Source of the DNA: Chloroflexus sp. Y-396-1
Lineage (GTDB): Bacteria; Chloroflexota; Chloroflexia; Chloroflexales; Chloroflexaceae
Assembly: GCF_000516515.1 (NCBI RefSeq)
Contig: NZ_KI911784.1
Span: 4,502,633 to 4,566,632 of the forward strand
Direction: 5' to 3'
DNA: 64,000 bases
Part shown: positions 26,489 to 35,570 of the stretch, piece after piece
Position numbering within the stretch: position 1 is the stretch's first letter
How the letters are laid out: the number at the start of each line of letters is the position of its first letter
Position numbers and translations under genes: made by a program
Notes under the pieces: generated by a model
The model's database searches: none
What the model saw: only the letters and a program-made list of their open reading frames with translations
What the model was told of the DNA's origin: nothing

Positions 26489-28255
26489 ATGATGAAGAGA
26501 TACGTAAATTCATTTGTTGAGTATCTCAATCGCTACACAACCGCCTCACCTGATCATGAGGCGGCCTTCGATGAATTCATCGCTGGTGCACCACCGCCCG
26601 CTGCCGGCCCGCTCCAACTGACCACAAAGTTAGAACGTTTTCTTCAACAACTATACCAACGCGATCAACCGCCGTCTGTGATTTTGACAGGAAATGCTGG
26701 TGATGGAAAAACATACCTTTGTCGTCGTGTTGCTTCTATTATCTTGCAGTCGAATCAACCTATTGATTGGGATAAACTGATAGATCAACCGATTCGGCAG
26801 AACGGCCAATCGCTTTTCATCATTAAGGATTTGTCGGAACTGGATGAAAAAAAGGGTAAAGAAGTATTACAACGCTTAGCACGCACGTTACGTGAGCCTA
26901 CGTGCCGGGATCGTTATCTAATTGCGGCTAATGAAGGGCGGTTGCGAGCATTGTTAGCTGAGGTGAGTGAACCTGAACTTGAAACAGAGATCCGTAAACA
27001 ACTTGATCAAGAGCATCTCGAGATTGATCAAAAACTTCTTGTTATCAATCTGACCCGTGTAGCAACCTCCACCTTCATCTTCAAAGCCCTTGAATGGATG
27101 ACCGATTCTCGACACTGGCGTGATTGCCACCATTGTCCGGTGCAAACCAAATGTCCTATTTTCTATAACGCTCAACGTATAGCGGATAAGATCGTTGCGC
27201 ATAGAATACAACAACTTTATAAAATTCTTGAAGAAACCGGTTCCCACATTACATTCCGTGATATGTTGATCCATCTGGCATACACCATTAGTGGTGGAAA
27301 ACGGTGTGAGGATATCCAAACCGGGATTCAGGAGCGCAAAGATCTCTCATCATTGGCGTACTACGAAAATATCTTTGGTCGCGCTGACGATGAAGGTTTT
27401 AGGCGCAAAGCTCATGTCATTCAACTGCTTGATCTGCTTGAAATAGGTCAACATTCCGTTTTTGCGATAGATGAATTTATCGTTAGCGGGGGTGAGACAA
27501 CAGAGGAACAACGTGAGCACCAGCAGATATTTAGCGAAACAGTGGATGTACACTTTAAATATTTCCGGCAAATTCAACGTAAGTACCTCACTGATAACGA
27601 GCATGAGCAAGAGATTATTCGATGGCTACCACACTGCCGGAGAAAGATATTCTTTGAGAGTAGCCTCTTCCACTATGGACAGCTCCTGCCATTTCGTTTC
27701 TTCGATCAGTACCAATCTTTGCTAAGCCAGCCAAATAAGCGTCATGAGGAAACCCTCAGAATTTTTGTAAAGGGGTTGAACCGTTCATTCACACGATTGT
27801 ACCTTAACGAAACTGAATATCTTTACGTAACGGCTCGATATCTACATAGTATCAATCAACCGCATCCATTAGTATTATTAAAGATACCAATTATCAATTT
27901 ATCTTTTTCAATAATTCCCAGTTCCTATGATTACCTTGATTGCTCTGAGGTACAATTATACCTCGAAATAGCCCCGCCGGCTCAGGTTCGCAGAAACGTC
28001 GATTCGATACGCTGGTCATTTGGGTTACTACAGTTTGAGTACGTACTGCGGATCGCAATGGGTGGTCATCCTTCAGTTCTTTCAGCCCAATGTGAATTGG
28101 ATATTCGTCGCTTAAAGGATCGGCTGATCAGTACGTTCGTTATCGAAACGGCGAATAATAACACCTCAAGTATTGAATTTTTCGTTCCTAACCGATATCG
28201 TTACGAATTACGTAAACTTGGTATTGATGAACAGGGCAAGATAACTACGGTATAA
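26489..28255 (+). CDS. sspF: P-loop ATPase of the restriction module, SspF-like (DptF-like)
   Basis: 588 residues. Walker A is GNAGDGKT at about 68-75, and a possible Walker-B-like segment is LFIIKDLSELDE. A Cys cluster CHHCPVQTKC (Cys213, Cys216, Cys222) suggests a zinc site. The rest is unrecognised. The place in the locus (after sspD, before an unknown gene and an FtsK-type giant) matches sspF of SspBCD-SspFGH and dptF of Dnd loci. Both have an ATPase with an N-terminal 'GDGK' loop. It probably helps attack DNA that lacks phosphorothioate. Two adjacent Met codons are possible starts, with GAGG just upstream. Confidence 0.72.
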   Translation: MMKRYVNSFVEYLNRYTTASPDHEAAFDEFIAGAPPPAAGPLQLTTKLERFLQQLYQRDQPPSVILTGNAGDGKTYLCRRVASIILQSNQPIDWDKLIDQPIRQNGQSLFIIKDLSELDEKKGKEVLQRLARTLREPTCRDRYLIAANEGRLRALLAEVSEPELETEIRKQLDQEHLEIDQKLLVINLTRVATSTFIFKALEWMTDSRHWRDCHHCPVQTKCPIFYNAQRIADKIVAHRIQQLYKILEETGSHITFRDMLIHLAYTISGGKRCEDIQTGIQERKDLSSLAYYENIFGRADDEGFRRKAHVIQLLDLLEIGQHSVFAIDEFIVSGGETTEEQREHQQIFSETVDVHFKYFRQIQRKYLTDNEHEQEIIRWLPHCRRKIFFESSLFHYGQLLPFRFFDQYQSLLSQPNKRHEETLRIFVKGLNRSFTRLYLNETEYLYVTARYLHSINQPHPLVLLKIPIINLSFSIIPSSYDYLDCSEVQLYLEIAPPAQVRRNVDSIRWSFGLLQFEYVLRIAMGGHPSVLSAQCELDIRRLKDRLISTFVIETANNNTSSIEFFVPNRYRYELRKLGIDEQGKITTV

Positions 28256-28276
28256 TTCACACAGTTGGAGGAGTAT

Positions 28277-29920
28277 ATGCATGTTTATGGAAACTACGAT
28301 AAAAATGCACAATATACTCCTGAGACCATAATTTGGGGCCATCGTCTACGTGAAGGTCAGGAATGGATTGAGTATTTGCTCGAATTCCTAGCAGTACTAG
28401 CCGGGTATGATTACAACTTTGGCGTCTATACAGATGAATATATTGTCCCAAAACGACTTGGTTTGCGAAGATTTGTCTTCTACGACGAAAACGAAAAGAG
28501 CCCAGATCTACGGGATGAGGACGCGGTAAAGAAACTAAAAGAACGACTCGCTCATTATGTACAGGCTAACGGTCATCCAGTAGAGGACATCATTCAGCAA
28601 ATACGCTCACTCATCCGTTCATTCGCGATTATTGAAAAGAATAGATCATGGTATGCAAAAAGTCTATTTCCTGTTCACGAAGAGTTCATTCTTTGGGAGG
28701 CACTGCGAAAAGGATCGAAAAGGAATACATATCGTGATGATCTTACCCAACTTTCCTTGCATGAGCTTGATAAAGGAATTGAATTTTTCGCCCGTAATTT
28801 CTTTGCTCGTGGTGGTGAGCTGTACTATCTGATGATTTCAGCCGGAACAGTAACCAAACCGTTATGGCGAACAGGGATTGCCAGCCGCTTCAAAACATTG
28901 CTTAGAGACAGCCACTGGACGCTCGGCTCAATTGCCTCGATCATTAATCAGGCATGGGTTGACCTGACAAAATCGGATGGAAAAGCAGAAGATATTGTGA
29001 AGGGCAAGCCTGGCTGGTTACCAGACCCAACCTGTCCCCTCTATACATACTTTGCCGAAGACCTCTATAATCTGTTAGATAATCAGCTCGATGAACTTGA
29101 GTGTCTCGAATTAGTCGCTCATCTTATCTGTTTTCATATCATCATTTATATTTATCACCGTGCTCATCCAAAAAACTGCTCTGATTCTACGCTGCACCAA
29201 TCAGATCGTTGCCTTCAAAACTGTCGGCCGGAAATCCTCATCGATCTCCCAGGTGATAATGATGGGCAAATTATTCGATCAATATCAGCCAACTTGCTTA
29301 AACGACATGAACGCTGGCAGATCGATCAAGTGCGCCATTTCGTTCAGAACAGAGTCACATTGTCAATTCACCAACACCCTAATGCAAAACCAATCGATAT
29401 TGTCGAGAGATTGGCCGATGAATATTTCGGTAATATCCGTCAAACGATGCGAAGTGAATTTCAGCAGTCGATTGGTAAATTAAGGCAACGTGCTGCTAAG
29501 ATGAAGAATGAAGAGATTATTGAGGAACTTATCAATCTGATGTACGACGCACTGGCTAGTAACTTTCAGCGTCACTTTCTAGGCATTCACCGCCGACTGG
29601 GGCGAGCCATTGGCTTGATTGCTCCACAGCGTGGGCCACAACCTCGCTTCGTTATAGGCGATACGCTTCTGAAAACTCTGACAATGGTTATCGTCCCGTC
29701 AGGTGGAACACTTCCTTTCAGTAAATTTCTTGAACATCTGTATCAACGTTATGGCGTTATTATCGGACCAGATGAAGCAAAACAAACCGGCTTAATAAAT
29801 CGTTTTGCGGTCAATGAAGGAGCTTTTGCGCGTAATCGTGACCGCTTCCTCAACCGTATGAAATACGCTGGCTTGCTAACCCAATACTCAGATGCAACAG
29901 CTATGGTTCATCGACCATAA
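28277..29920 (+). CDS. sspG: Uncharacterised restriction-module protein, SspG-like (DptG-like)
   Basis: 547 residues with no motif I can name. It is rich in charged helices with a His/Cys-containing middle part (HRAHPKNCSDSTLHQSDRCLQNC), and the C-terminal region resembles a winged-helix-like fold (LEHLYQRYGVIIGPDEAKQ). The assignment rests on gene order: between the SspF-type ATPase and the FtsK-type protein, where sspG/dptG sits. A TTG-initiated longer frame begins at 28265, but GGAGGAG lies 5-6 nt before ATG 28277, which decides the start. Confidence 0.6.
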   Translation: MHVYGNYDKNAQYTPETIIWGHRLREGQEWIEYLLEFLAVLAGYDYNFGVYTDEYIVPKRLGLRRFVFYDENEKSPDLRDEDAVKKLKERLAHYVQANGHPVEDIIQQIRSLIRSFAIIEKNRSWYAKSLFPVHEEFILWEALRKGSKRNTYRDDLTQLSLHELDKGIEFFARNFFARGGELYYLMISAGTVTKPLWRTGIASRFKTLLRDSHWTLGSIASIINQAWVDLTKSDGKAEDIVKGKPGWLPDPTCPLYTYFAEDLYNLLDNQLDELECLELVAHLICFHIIIYIYHRAHPKNCSDSTLHQSDRCLQNCRPEILIDLPGDNDGQIIRSISANLLKRHERWQIDQVRHFVQNRVTLSIHQHPNAKPIDIVERLADEYFGNIRQTMRSEFQQSIGKLRQRAAKMKNEEIIEELINLMYDALASNFQRHFLGIHRRLGRAIGLIAPQRGPQPRFVIGDTLLKTLTMVIVPSGGTLPFSKFLEHLYQRYGVIIGPDEAKQTGLINRFAVNEGAFARNRDRFLNRMKYAGLLTQYSDATAMVHRP

Positions 29921-29940
29921 CGAGATTGAGGAACCGTAAT

Positions 29941-32900
29941 ATGAAGGAAAAAGTTAGCCAGGTCATTGCCAATACAATTATCCGATGTATCAGCAATGTT
30001 CAACCCTCCCAACAACATCACCGTATATTTATTCGTGTAGAAGATTTTGACACCGCAGTCTATCAGAACATTTTGAAGCATTTGCGTAATCGTCAAAAAA
30101 TTAATGATCATCACGTTTTAATTCGTAGCACCAGCCCAATCCCTGGTTTTGAGCAATATAACCTCGAACCTGATCGCTCGGCCACCTGGTATCGTAATCA
30201 CTTACAACCAGGATATATGCTTATCCTTATTTTTAATCAGCGTACAAGCGACGCACAGAGTCTCAAAGACTTGTATACTATCAATCCAGTTACACTTACA
30301 ACAAAGGAATTAAGTGAATTGATTGAATCAAGTATTCAAAATTATCAATACAGCAACGAAGAAAAAGAATCCATCATTCATTTCATTCAAATTCAGTTAC
30401 GAAAGGCCGGGATTATACCACCCCTTGAGCACATCGTTTCGTTTCTAATTGAGCTAGACCGACTTCTCGTCGAGAGTTATCGGCTTTCCGAAGCAATTGC
30501 TCATGCGCTCCCGCAACTCCATCTGTTCCGTTGCAACCAACTAGCGCAGCGACTGCAGACGGGAGGTAGTAGCAAGCTCTTGCGCGAAGTGTATCTCGCT
30601 TCTCGGATAGGGATGGAAGTCATAGACGAACCAAAAGAGAAATCTTATTTATTCAATTTGGAAACAGCTCATTTCAGTGATCAGAGTGCTTTGGGAGGAT
30701 TATCATCTGAGGTTAAAAAGAAACTTTTACGAGACTTTATAACAGGAAAGCTGATTGACGACCCTAAACGTCGGCAAGAAGTATTCCAGATCGATTGGGA
30801 AGAAGTACAGCAGATTATAAAACCACGTAAAAACAGGATCGATGTCGAACAAATTGTTCGTGAGCTGGAAGAAGCTAAGATAGAACATCCTGATACGAAT
30901 AAGGATATTGAAGAGTTAATCAGACAACTACAGTCTGGTTCAGACATTGATAGCCAGCTCGTCGAGGATGTCTTGAAAGCAATAGGTGAACTCCTTTCAC
31001 CCGAAGTTCGCACCGCACTGCGCAAATTGCTGCGACCACGTCCGACCAGAAATGTAGATTTTCTCAATGGTTTAATGCATCTGCTGCTTGAATTGCAAGC
31101 TATTTATCAATCAAATCTTACAAACAACTGCCGCATCTGCGTGAAGTTTGTCGAACCTGATCGATTTGATAACACGTCTATCGAAGCTGCACAGGTATTT
31201 CGATATTTGTACGGCGGTATTGAGCAGGTTATAACCAATGTTACATGGGATCTAAACGCATTGTGGAAACTTGCATCGCGTGAGAACATCGATAGTGAAG
31301 AAGATGATGAATCACAAAAACTCAAGCATGAGATAAAAGAAGAGCTTACGTTTCAGGTTGCTATTCGCGATTCAGTTAATGATAAATCCATTGGATCTGC
31401 GAAATTGATTTGGGAATATCATTCTGACAGTATCCAATCAATCACGGCAAAGGCCTTAGAACACGAATGGAGACGCATTCAAGCTGGAGATATACGAATT
31501 CCTACGTACAAAGTAGGACAGACTACAACAAAGCTGTTACATATCGATCTTCTTCGTCCAATAACAACCCTAGGGGCCTGGTATCAAAATGCAGCTGATA
31601 TACAAAAAGACCTACATGCACTAAAGTTTCCTGAGCAAATTACTCATCCAATTTTTCAGGCTCTTCACAGGCTGGAACAAGATTGGAGAAATTTTATTGA
31701 GCAATCACAGAACGGGTTATTTTCCTCTCAGATCGTTCATCTGAGTCAGTCTTACCAGCACCTATTGCAGACGATGATCCTTCATGCTTCAAAGAGTAGG
31801 TATCGCTCTCTATTCCATGTTATCAACCAATCCTGGATGATACGGCAACCAGGCGCTTCTTCCTGGGCAATTATGCCCCTCTTTCATCCGATCAAACTAG
31901 ACTGGTGGTTGCAAAGAGCACAGCTATTTCACGAATTGATCCAACACATGTTTTACGACGATCCGCCATCAATTGCAGTAGATTACAAGATTGTCCAACG
32001 TGAAATAAGCAACGTATACAGTTCGAGCAACGTACCACCCGTCGTCATGCATGATCGAGCACGCGGAAAGAACGATTGGCTACTAGCAAGTGCAGAAGCC
32101 TATGGCTATGAATTGTTCGTGAGTCTGCAGCAACACGACGAGGCTACTTCGTTTGATTATCTGGGAAATGCAGATGAGCAACGAGTAATTACTGATCAAG
32201 TTATCGATACGATAACGAATATTGTCCACGATTATATCGAGATCTATCCATTCGCTCAGAATGGGCTTAGGATATTGCTTCTCGAGTGTCGGAGTAGTGA
32301 TTTACCGATTATGCTTCTAGAACGTATAAAGGCCACGAACTCTCGTCAAGAAAATTCCTGGCGCCTTCATGTGGTAGTACATACCTCAAGGCACGGAGCG
32401 ACTCTTTTCCACCAGATTGATAAATGGCTGGAAGAAGCGCTATCTGTTCAGGAGAGCCTTTCTTATGTTCCTTCAATAACTATCGATGTGTTAGAGTGTC
32501 CGCTAGACGAGATCTTTAAACATGTTAAAGCAGTAGATATCGTATCCATTGTTGATCTCTTCTCACAGGACACAAAAAACTTAAGTTGCCGACTAACAGA
32601 AAACAATGAAGAATTATCTCATACAAACTGGTTTACAACGCCCATCCGCCCTGATCCATTAGAGGAAGGACAGATCTATCGACGTTTCCAACTTACCCCT
32701 ACACAAAAGACATCGCTTATGCGACTATTCTTATTGAGTCAGTATGTTGGGATTGCTGAACCCGGTGATGAATTGCCAGATATTCGCTCCGATATTCAGT
32801 TGTTCTATAACCAATCATTGGAAAAATGGCAAGATTTGCTTAAACAGCTTCATCAACATGCTCATTGGGTGGTGTGCTATGATCGAGCGGTTGATCGATT

Positions 32901-35121
32901 CTTACTACAAGCAACCTGTGATGACGCTCAAATCATCCGTTATGCCCTGGGTTTAGGGAAACAACGCTTATATCATTTGACGGTTTCTTCTTCAGGCCAC
33001 ACCCAGCAGATTGTTGTTCAGCGTCTGGCAAACCGTTTGCACGAAATGCTTCCTCTAGTCGATTACCAACGTTGTCAAAATATCGCGAAACGTCTGGCCC
33101 ATGAAGCAAATCGTATTTCAGGAGACATTGTACTTCGAGCTGCCGGGCCAGGTGCATTTCTCAATGAATTGATCGGCCTAGTAGCAACGATTACGAAGAC
33201 CGAACAACTATTTCAACAGCAACATCCTCATGCACTCTTGCTCTGGCTTTCACTTGATAATTTCAAGCACTGGTTTCCAAGTGATAAAACAAGGAAAACT
33301 CCAGACTTGCTGCTGATCGGATTAGCGAATGAAGCCGATCAGTGTACTATCCATTTGCAGATTATTGAGTCTCAGTGTATCCACAGTGGTGCGTTAGCTC
33401 GTGAAAAGCGTGATGCACAATTACAGGTACGGAATGGAGTAAATCAGTTGATTCGAGCCTTTGCGCCGGGTGCTCATCATCTTGATGCACCTTATTGGTA
33501 TGACCAGCTTTATCGGGCAATAGCAGGAAATCTACGGATTGGCGACGATCAACACGCAATCTGGAAACTTGTGCAGCGTTGTTTACCGGTCGGCGATTTT
33601 CAACTTTTCACCAGCGGACATAGCTGGATATTTTGCTACGATGCACAGGTGGGTGACACTAATGTTATTGAACAACCATTTAGTTCTGCTTCTGAAGCAC
33701 CAGAAGTTCCGTTAACTGAACATCTTTGCGGACGAAATGAACTCTTCGCAGTCTTAGGTAGTCTCGTTAACCAGGCGATCATACCTGATCCATTCATTAA
33801 TGAGTCCGTTGATCGGGGAGAACTATCAACAAAAGGTGATAATGTAACCGTTGGAGCCCTACCTGTAACGTCCGAAGCTGTAGGGGATCAGTATGAACCA
33901 TCAATCCTACCTCTCGTGGTTGCTGATACATCAGCTACTCCACTAGCGGACAATGCTGCAAGGGATCAGTATGAATCACCATCAATCTCACCATTCGTAG
34001 TTGCCGATACACGTGCTAATCCGCTGAGTGTCGAGCGTGAATGGCTTAATCAGAAAGCATCGGAAGTAGAACAAGCACTACGCCGTCGTGGGGTGCAGTT
34101 GTATGCTATCAACCCTGCCGACGCTGATATAGGTCCCAGTGTTGTACGATTTAAGTTTCGACTTAAACCCAACCAGCAACTTAAACGATTGAAGGCAATG
34201 ATTGACGATCTGGCGCGTGACTTAAAATTGGAACGACCACCGTTTATCGACAATGTACCCGGAACGGATTTTGTCGGTATCGATATACCTCGAAGTAGTC
34301 GTGAAGTTGTTGATCTTCAACCGTTACTCAGCTTGCTTCCTGAACCGAAGCCAGCAGAATTACCCATCATTATCGGTGTATCACCAAACGGAAGGCCCGT
34401 CATTGAAGACCTTGCCGAGTTTCCCCATCTGTTAGTGGCGGGTACCACAAAGTCTGGCAAATCGGTACTCTTACGTAATGTACTGATCAGTTTGCTCTCA
34501 GTCTATCGCCCTGGTCAAATTGAATTTCTGATTATTGATCCTAAACAAACCGATTTTGTTCAGTTTACTAAACTTCCGTTCTTGCGCAAGGGCAAGGTGA
34601 TCGTAGAACGGCGTGCAGCACGTGAAGCGTTACTAGAGTTAGCATACGAAGAAATGCCCCGTCGGCAGCGCCATATTGCTCATCGTAGCATGAAGATTAA
34701 GAACTTCAACCAGCGTTACCCGGCAGAAGCCTTACCACCGATAGTTGCAATTATTGATGAATATGGACTGCTGACAAGCTTAATGAATAAGAAAGAACGG
34801 GAGATGTTTGAACAAGACCTGAGTGCTCTTGCCGCTGCCGCACGTTCTGTAGGTATCCATCTCATCATCGCCACCCAACATCCAAGTGCCGAAGTCATTA
34901 CTCCGACGATTAAGGCGAATCTAGATGCTCGTATTGCCTTGCGGGTCGCTTCATCAATCTACTCACGGGTAGTTTTGGAGACTCAGGGAGCTGAGCACTT
35001 ACTCGGCCACGGCGATATGCTCTTCCGACGACCGGATGGAAGTATTGTTCGATTACAAGCACCTTTCATTGACGAAGATAAGATTCCTGAATTGCTACGA
35101 ACAATTGAGGCTCGCTCCTGA
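29941..35121 (+). CDS. sspH: Giant protein with C-terminal FtsK/HerA-type ATPase, SspH-like (DptH-like)
   Basis: 1,726 residues. The first 1,300 are not recognised and probably form a scaffold or nuclease part. The C-terminal 350 residues are an FtsK/SpoIIIE-type motor: a segment like the FtsK alpha/beta portion (GPSVVRFKFRLKPN), Walker A GTTKSGKS at 1501-1508, PKQTDFVQF, Walker B IIDEYG at 1604-1609 with Asp1606-Glu1607, and the sensor segment IHLIIATQHPS. DndH/DptH proteins have the same size and layout. It presumably translocates along or loads onto DNA lacking phosphorothioate. Between the parts lies a Ser/Pro-rich linker with an in-frame tandem 26-residue duplication. GAGG 9 nt before ATG 29941 supports the start. 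Confidence 0.75.
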   Translation: MKEKVSQVIANTIIRCISNVQPSQQHHRIFIRVEDFDTAVYQNILKHLRNRQKINDHHVLIRSTSPIPGFEQYNLEPDRSATWYRNHLQPGYMLILIFNQRTSDAQSLKDLYTINPVTLTTKELSELIESSIQNYQYSNEEKESIIHFIQIQLRKAGIIPPLEHIVSFLIELDRLLVESYRLSEAIAHALPQLHLFRCNQLAQRLQTGGSSKLLREVYLASRIGMEVIDEPKEKSYLFNLETAHFSDQSALGGLSSEVKKKLLRDFITGKLIDDPKRRQEVFQIDWEEVQQIIKPRKNRIDVEQIVRELEEAKIEHPDTNKDIEELIRQLQSGSDIDSQLVEDVLKAIGELLSPEVRTALRKLLRPRPTRNVDFLNGLMHLLLELQAIYQSNLTNNCRICVKFVEPDRFDNTSIEAAQVFRYLYGGIEQVITNVTWDLNALWKLASRENIDSEEDDESQKLKHEIKEELTFQVAIRDSVNDKSIGSAKLIWEYHSDSIQSITAKALEHEWRRIQAGDIRIPTYKVGQTTTKLLHIDLLRPITTLGAWYQNAADIQKDLHALKFPEQITHPIFQALHRLEQDWRNFIEQSQNGLFSSQIVHLSQSYQHLLQTMILHASKSRYRSLFHVINQSWMIRQPGASSWAIMPLFHPIKLDWWLQRAQLFHELIQHMFYDDPPSIAVDYKIVQREISNVYSSSNVPPVVMHDRARGKNDWLLASAEAYGYELFVSLQQHDEATSFDYLGNADEQRVITDQVIDTITNIVHDYIEIYPFAQNGLRILLLECRSSDLPIMLLERIKATNSRQENSWRLHVVVHTSRHGATLFHQIDKWLEEALSVQESLSYVPSITIDVLECPLDEIFKHVKAVDIVSIVDLFSQDTKNLSCRLTENNEELSHTNWFTTPIRPDPLEEGQIYRRFQLTPTQKTSLMRLFLLSQYVGIAEPGDELPDIRSDIQLFYNQSLEKWQDLLKQLHQHAHWVVCYDRAVDRFLLQATCDDAQIIRYALGLGKQRLYHLTVSSSGHTQQIVVQRLANRLHEMLPLVDYQRCQNIAKRLAHEANRISGDIVLRAAGPGAFLNELIGLVATITKTEQLFQQQHPHALLLWLSLDNFKHWFPSDKTRKTPDLLLIGLANEADQCTIHLQIIESQCIHSGALAREKRDAQLQVRNGVNQLIRAFAPGAHHLDAPYWYDQLYRAIAGNLRIGDDQHAIWKLVQRCLPVGDFQLFTSGHSWIFCYDAQVGDTNVIEQPFSSASEAPEVPLTEHLCGRNELFAVLGSLVNQAIIPDPFINESVDRGELSTKGDNVTVGALPVTSEAVGDQYEPSILPLVVADTSATPLADNAARDQYESPSISPFVVADTRANPLSVEREWLNQKASEVEQALRRRGVQLYAINPADADIGPSVVRFKFRLKPNQQLKRLKAMIDDLARDLKLERPPFIDNVPGTDFVGIDIPRSSREVVDLQPLLSLLPEPKPAELPIIIGVSPNGRPVIEDLAEFPHLLVAGTTKSGKSVLLRNVLISLLSVYRPGQIEFLIIDPKQTDFVQFTKLPFLRKGKVIVERRAAREALLELAYEEMPRRQRHIAHRSMKIKNFNQRYPAEALPPIVAIIDEYGLLTSLMNKKEREMFEQDLSALAAAARSVGIHLIIATQHPSAEVITPTIKANLDARIALRVASSIYSRVVLETQGAEHLLGHGDMLFRRPDGSIVRLQAPFIDEDKIPELLRTIEARS
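33886..34026 (+). repeat. In-frame tandem duplication inside sspH
   Basis: Two 78-bp units (33886-33963 and 33964 onward) encode similar 26-residue segments beginning DQYE and sharing P-VVADT-A-PL. They sit in the linker just before the ATPase domain, around residues 1316 and 1342. Synonymous differences show that the copies have already diverged. Confidence 0.75.
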
Positions 35122-35351
35122 GGAGTTTGTGACACGGTGACACGGTGACAAAATAGATTCAGACACGGTCTCAACCGGTGGCAGGAATCGGTTCCTCCTC
35201 GTCACTTGTATACCAGCATCAGGCATATATTGTGGTAGCATCTGTTGGCAACAACATCCATCCTCAGCCATAGGAACAACGACCAGCCAGAACTATTATG
35301 CGGCATCACTTCTCTTATTCGTCGCCTCGCTAACTATACGTAGTCTCACCA

Positions 35352-35462
35352 TCTCAGTACCCACCTTCATCACATCGTCCTCACCACGCGGTTTGTTTTG
35401 TAACCGCAGTCGTATTTGTTTCGAGGTCTCAGTACCCACCCTCACCACATCGTCCTCACCAC
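35352..35462. repeat. Two 36-bp direct repeats separated by 39 bp
   Basis: The copies at 35352-35387 and 35427-35462 differ at two positions and begin TCTCAGTACCCACC. The spacer holds a GCGGTT/AACCGC hairpin. Only two copies exist and no cas gene is near, so this is not called CRISPR. Confidence 0.7.
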
Positions 35463-35467
35463 TGTCG

Positions 35468-35476
35468 TGGTACAAT
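35468..35476 (+). promoter_or_regulatory. Possible extended -10 promoter for the MFS gene
   Basis: TGGTACAAT is an extended -10 (TGnTACAAT) starting about 95 nt before the MFS start. No -35 is visible. Confidence 0.3.
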
Positions 35477-35570
35477 AGCAACGCCGGGCAGACTGAAATG
35501 TTATAAGTACTCTTGACAAGGTGGGGTTGTGCATACTCACCGACAGCTATGGTGAGGTAAAGGAGCTTGC

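Larger units (their letters stand above)
35122..35570. other. Repeat-bearing region at the 3' edge of the ssp cassette
   Basis: 449 bp. Three tandem TGACACGG-like units follow the sspH stop (35128-35151). A pair of 36-bp direct repeats lies at 35352-35387 and 35427-35462. No gene is supported. It forms the boundary between the AT-rich cassette and the GC-richer chromosome. Confidence 0.6.

Noticed and set aside
21315-35121. BREX type 4 or classic Dnd locus
   Set aside because: A PAPS-reductase-like gene with large ATPases recalls BREX type 4, but no PglZ alkaline-phosphatase-like protein or BrxL is present. Classic Dnd needs DndB, DndD and DndE, which are not seen, and the PP-loop protein is too short for DndC.
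35352-35462. CRISPR array
   Set aside because: Only two repeat copies with mismatches, a self-complementary spacer and no cas genes.
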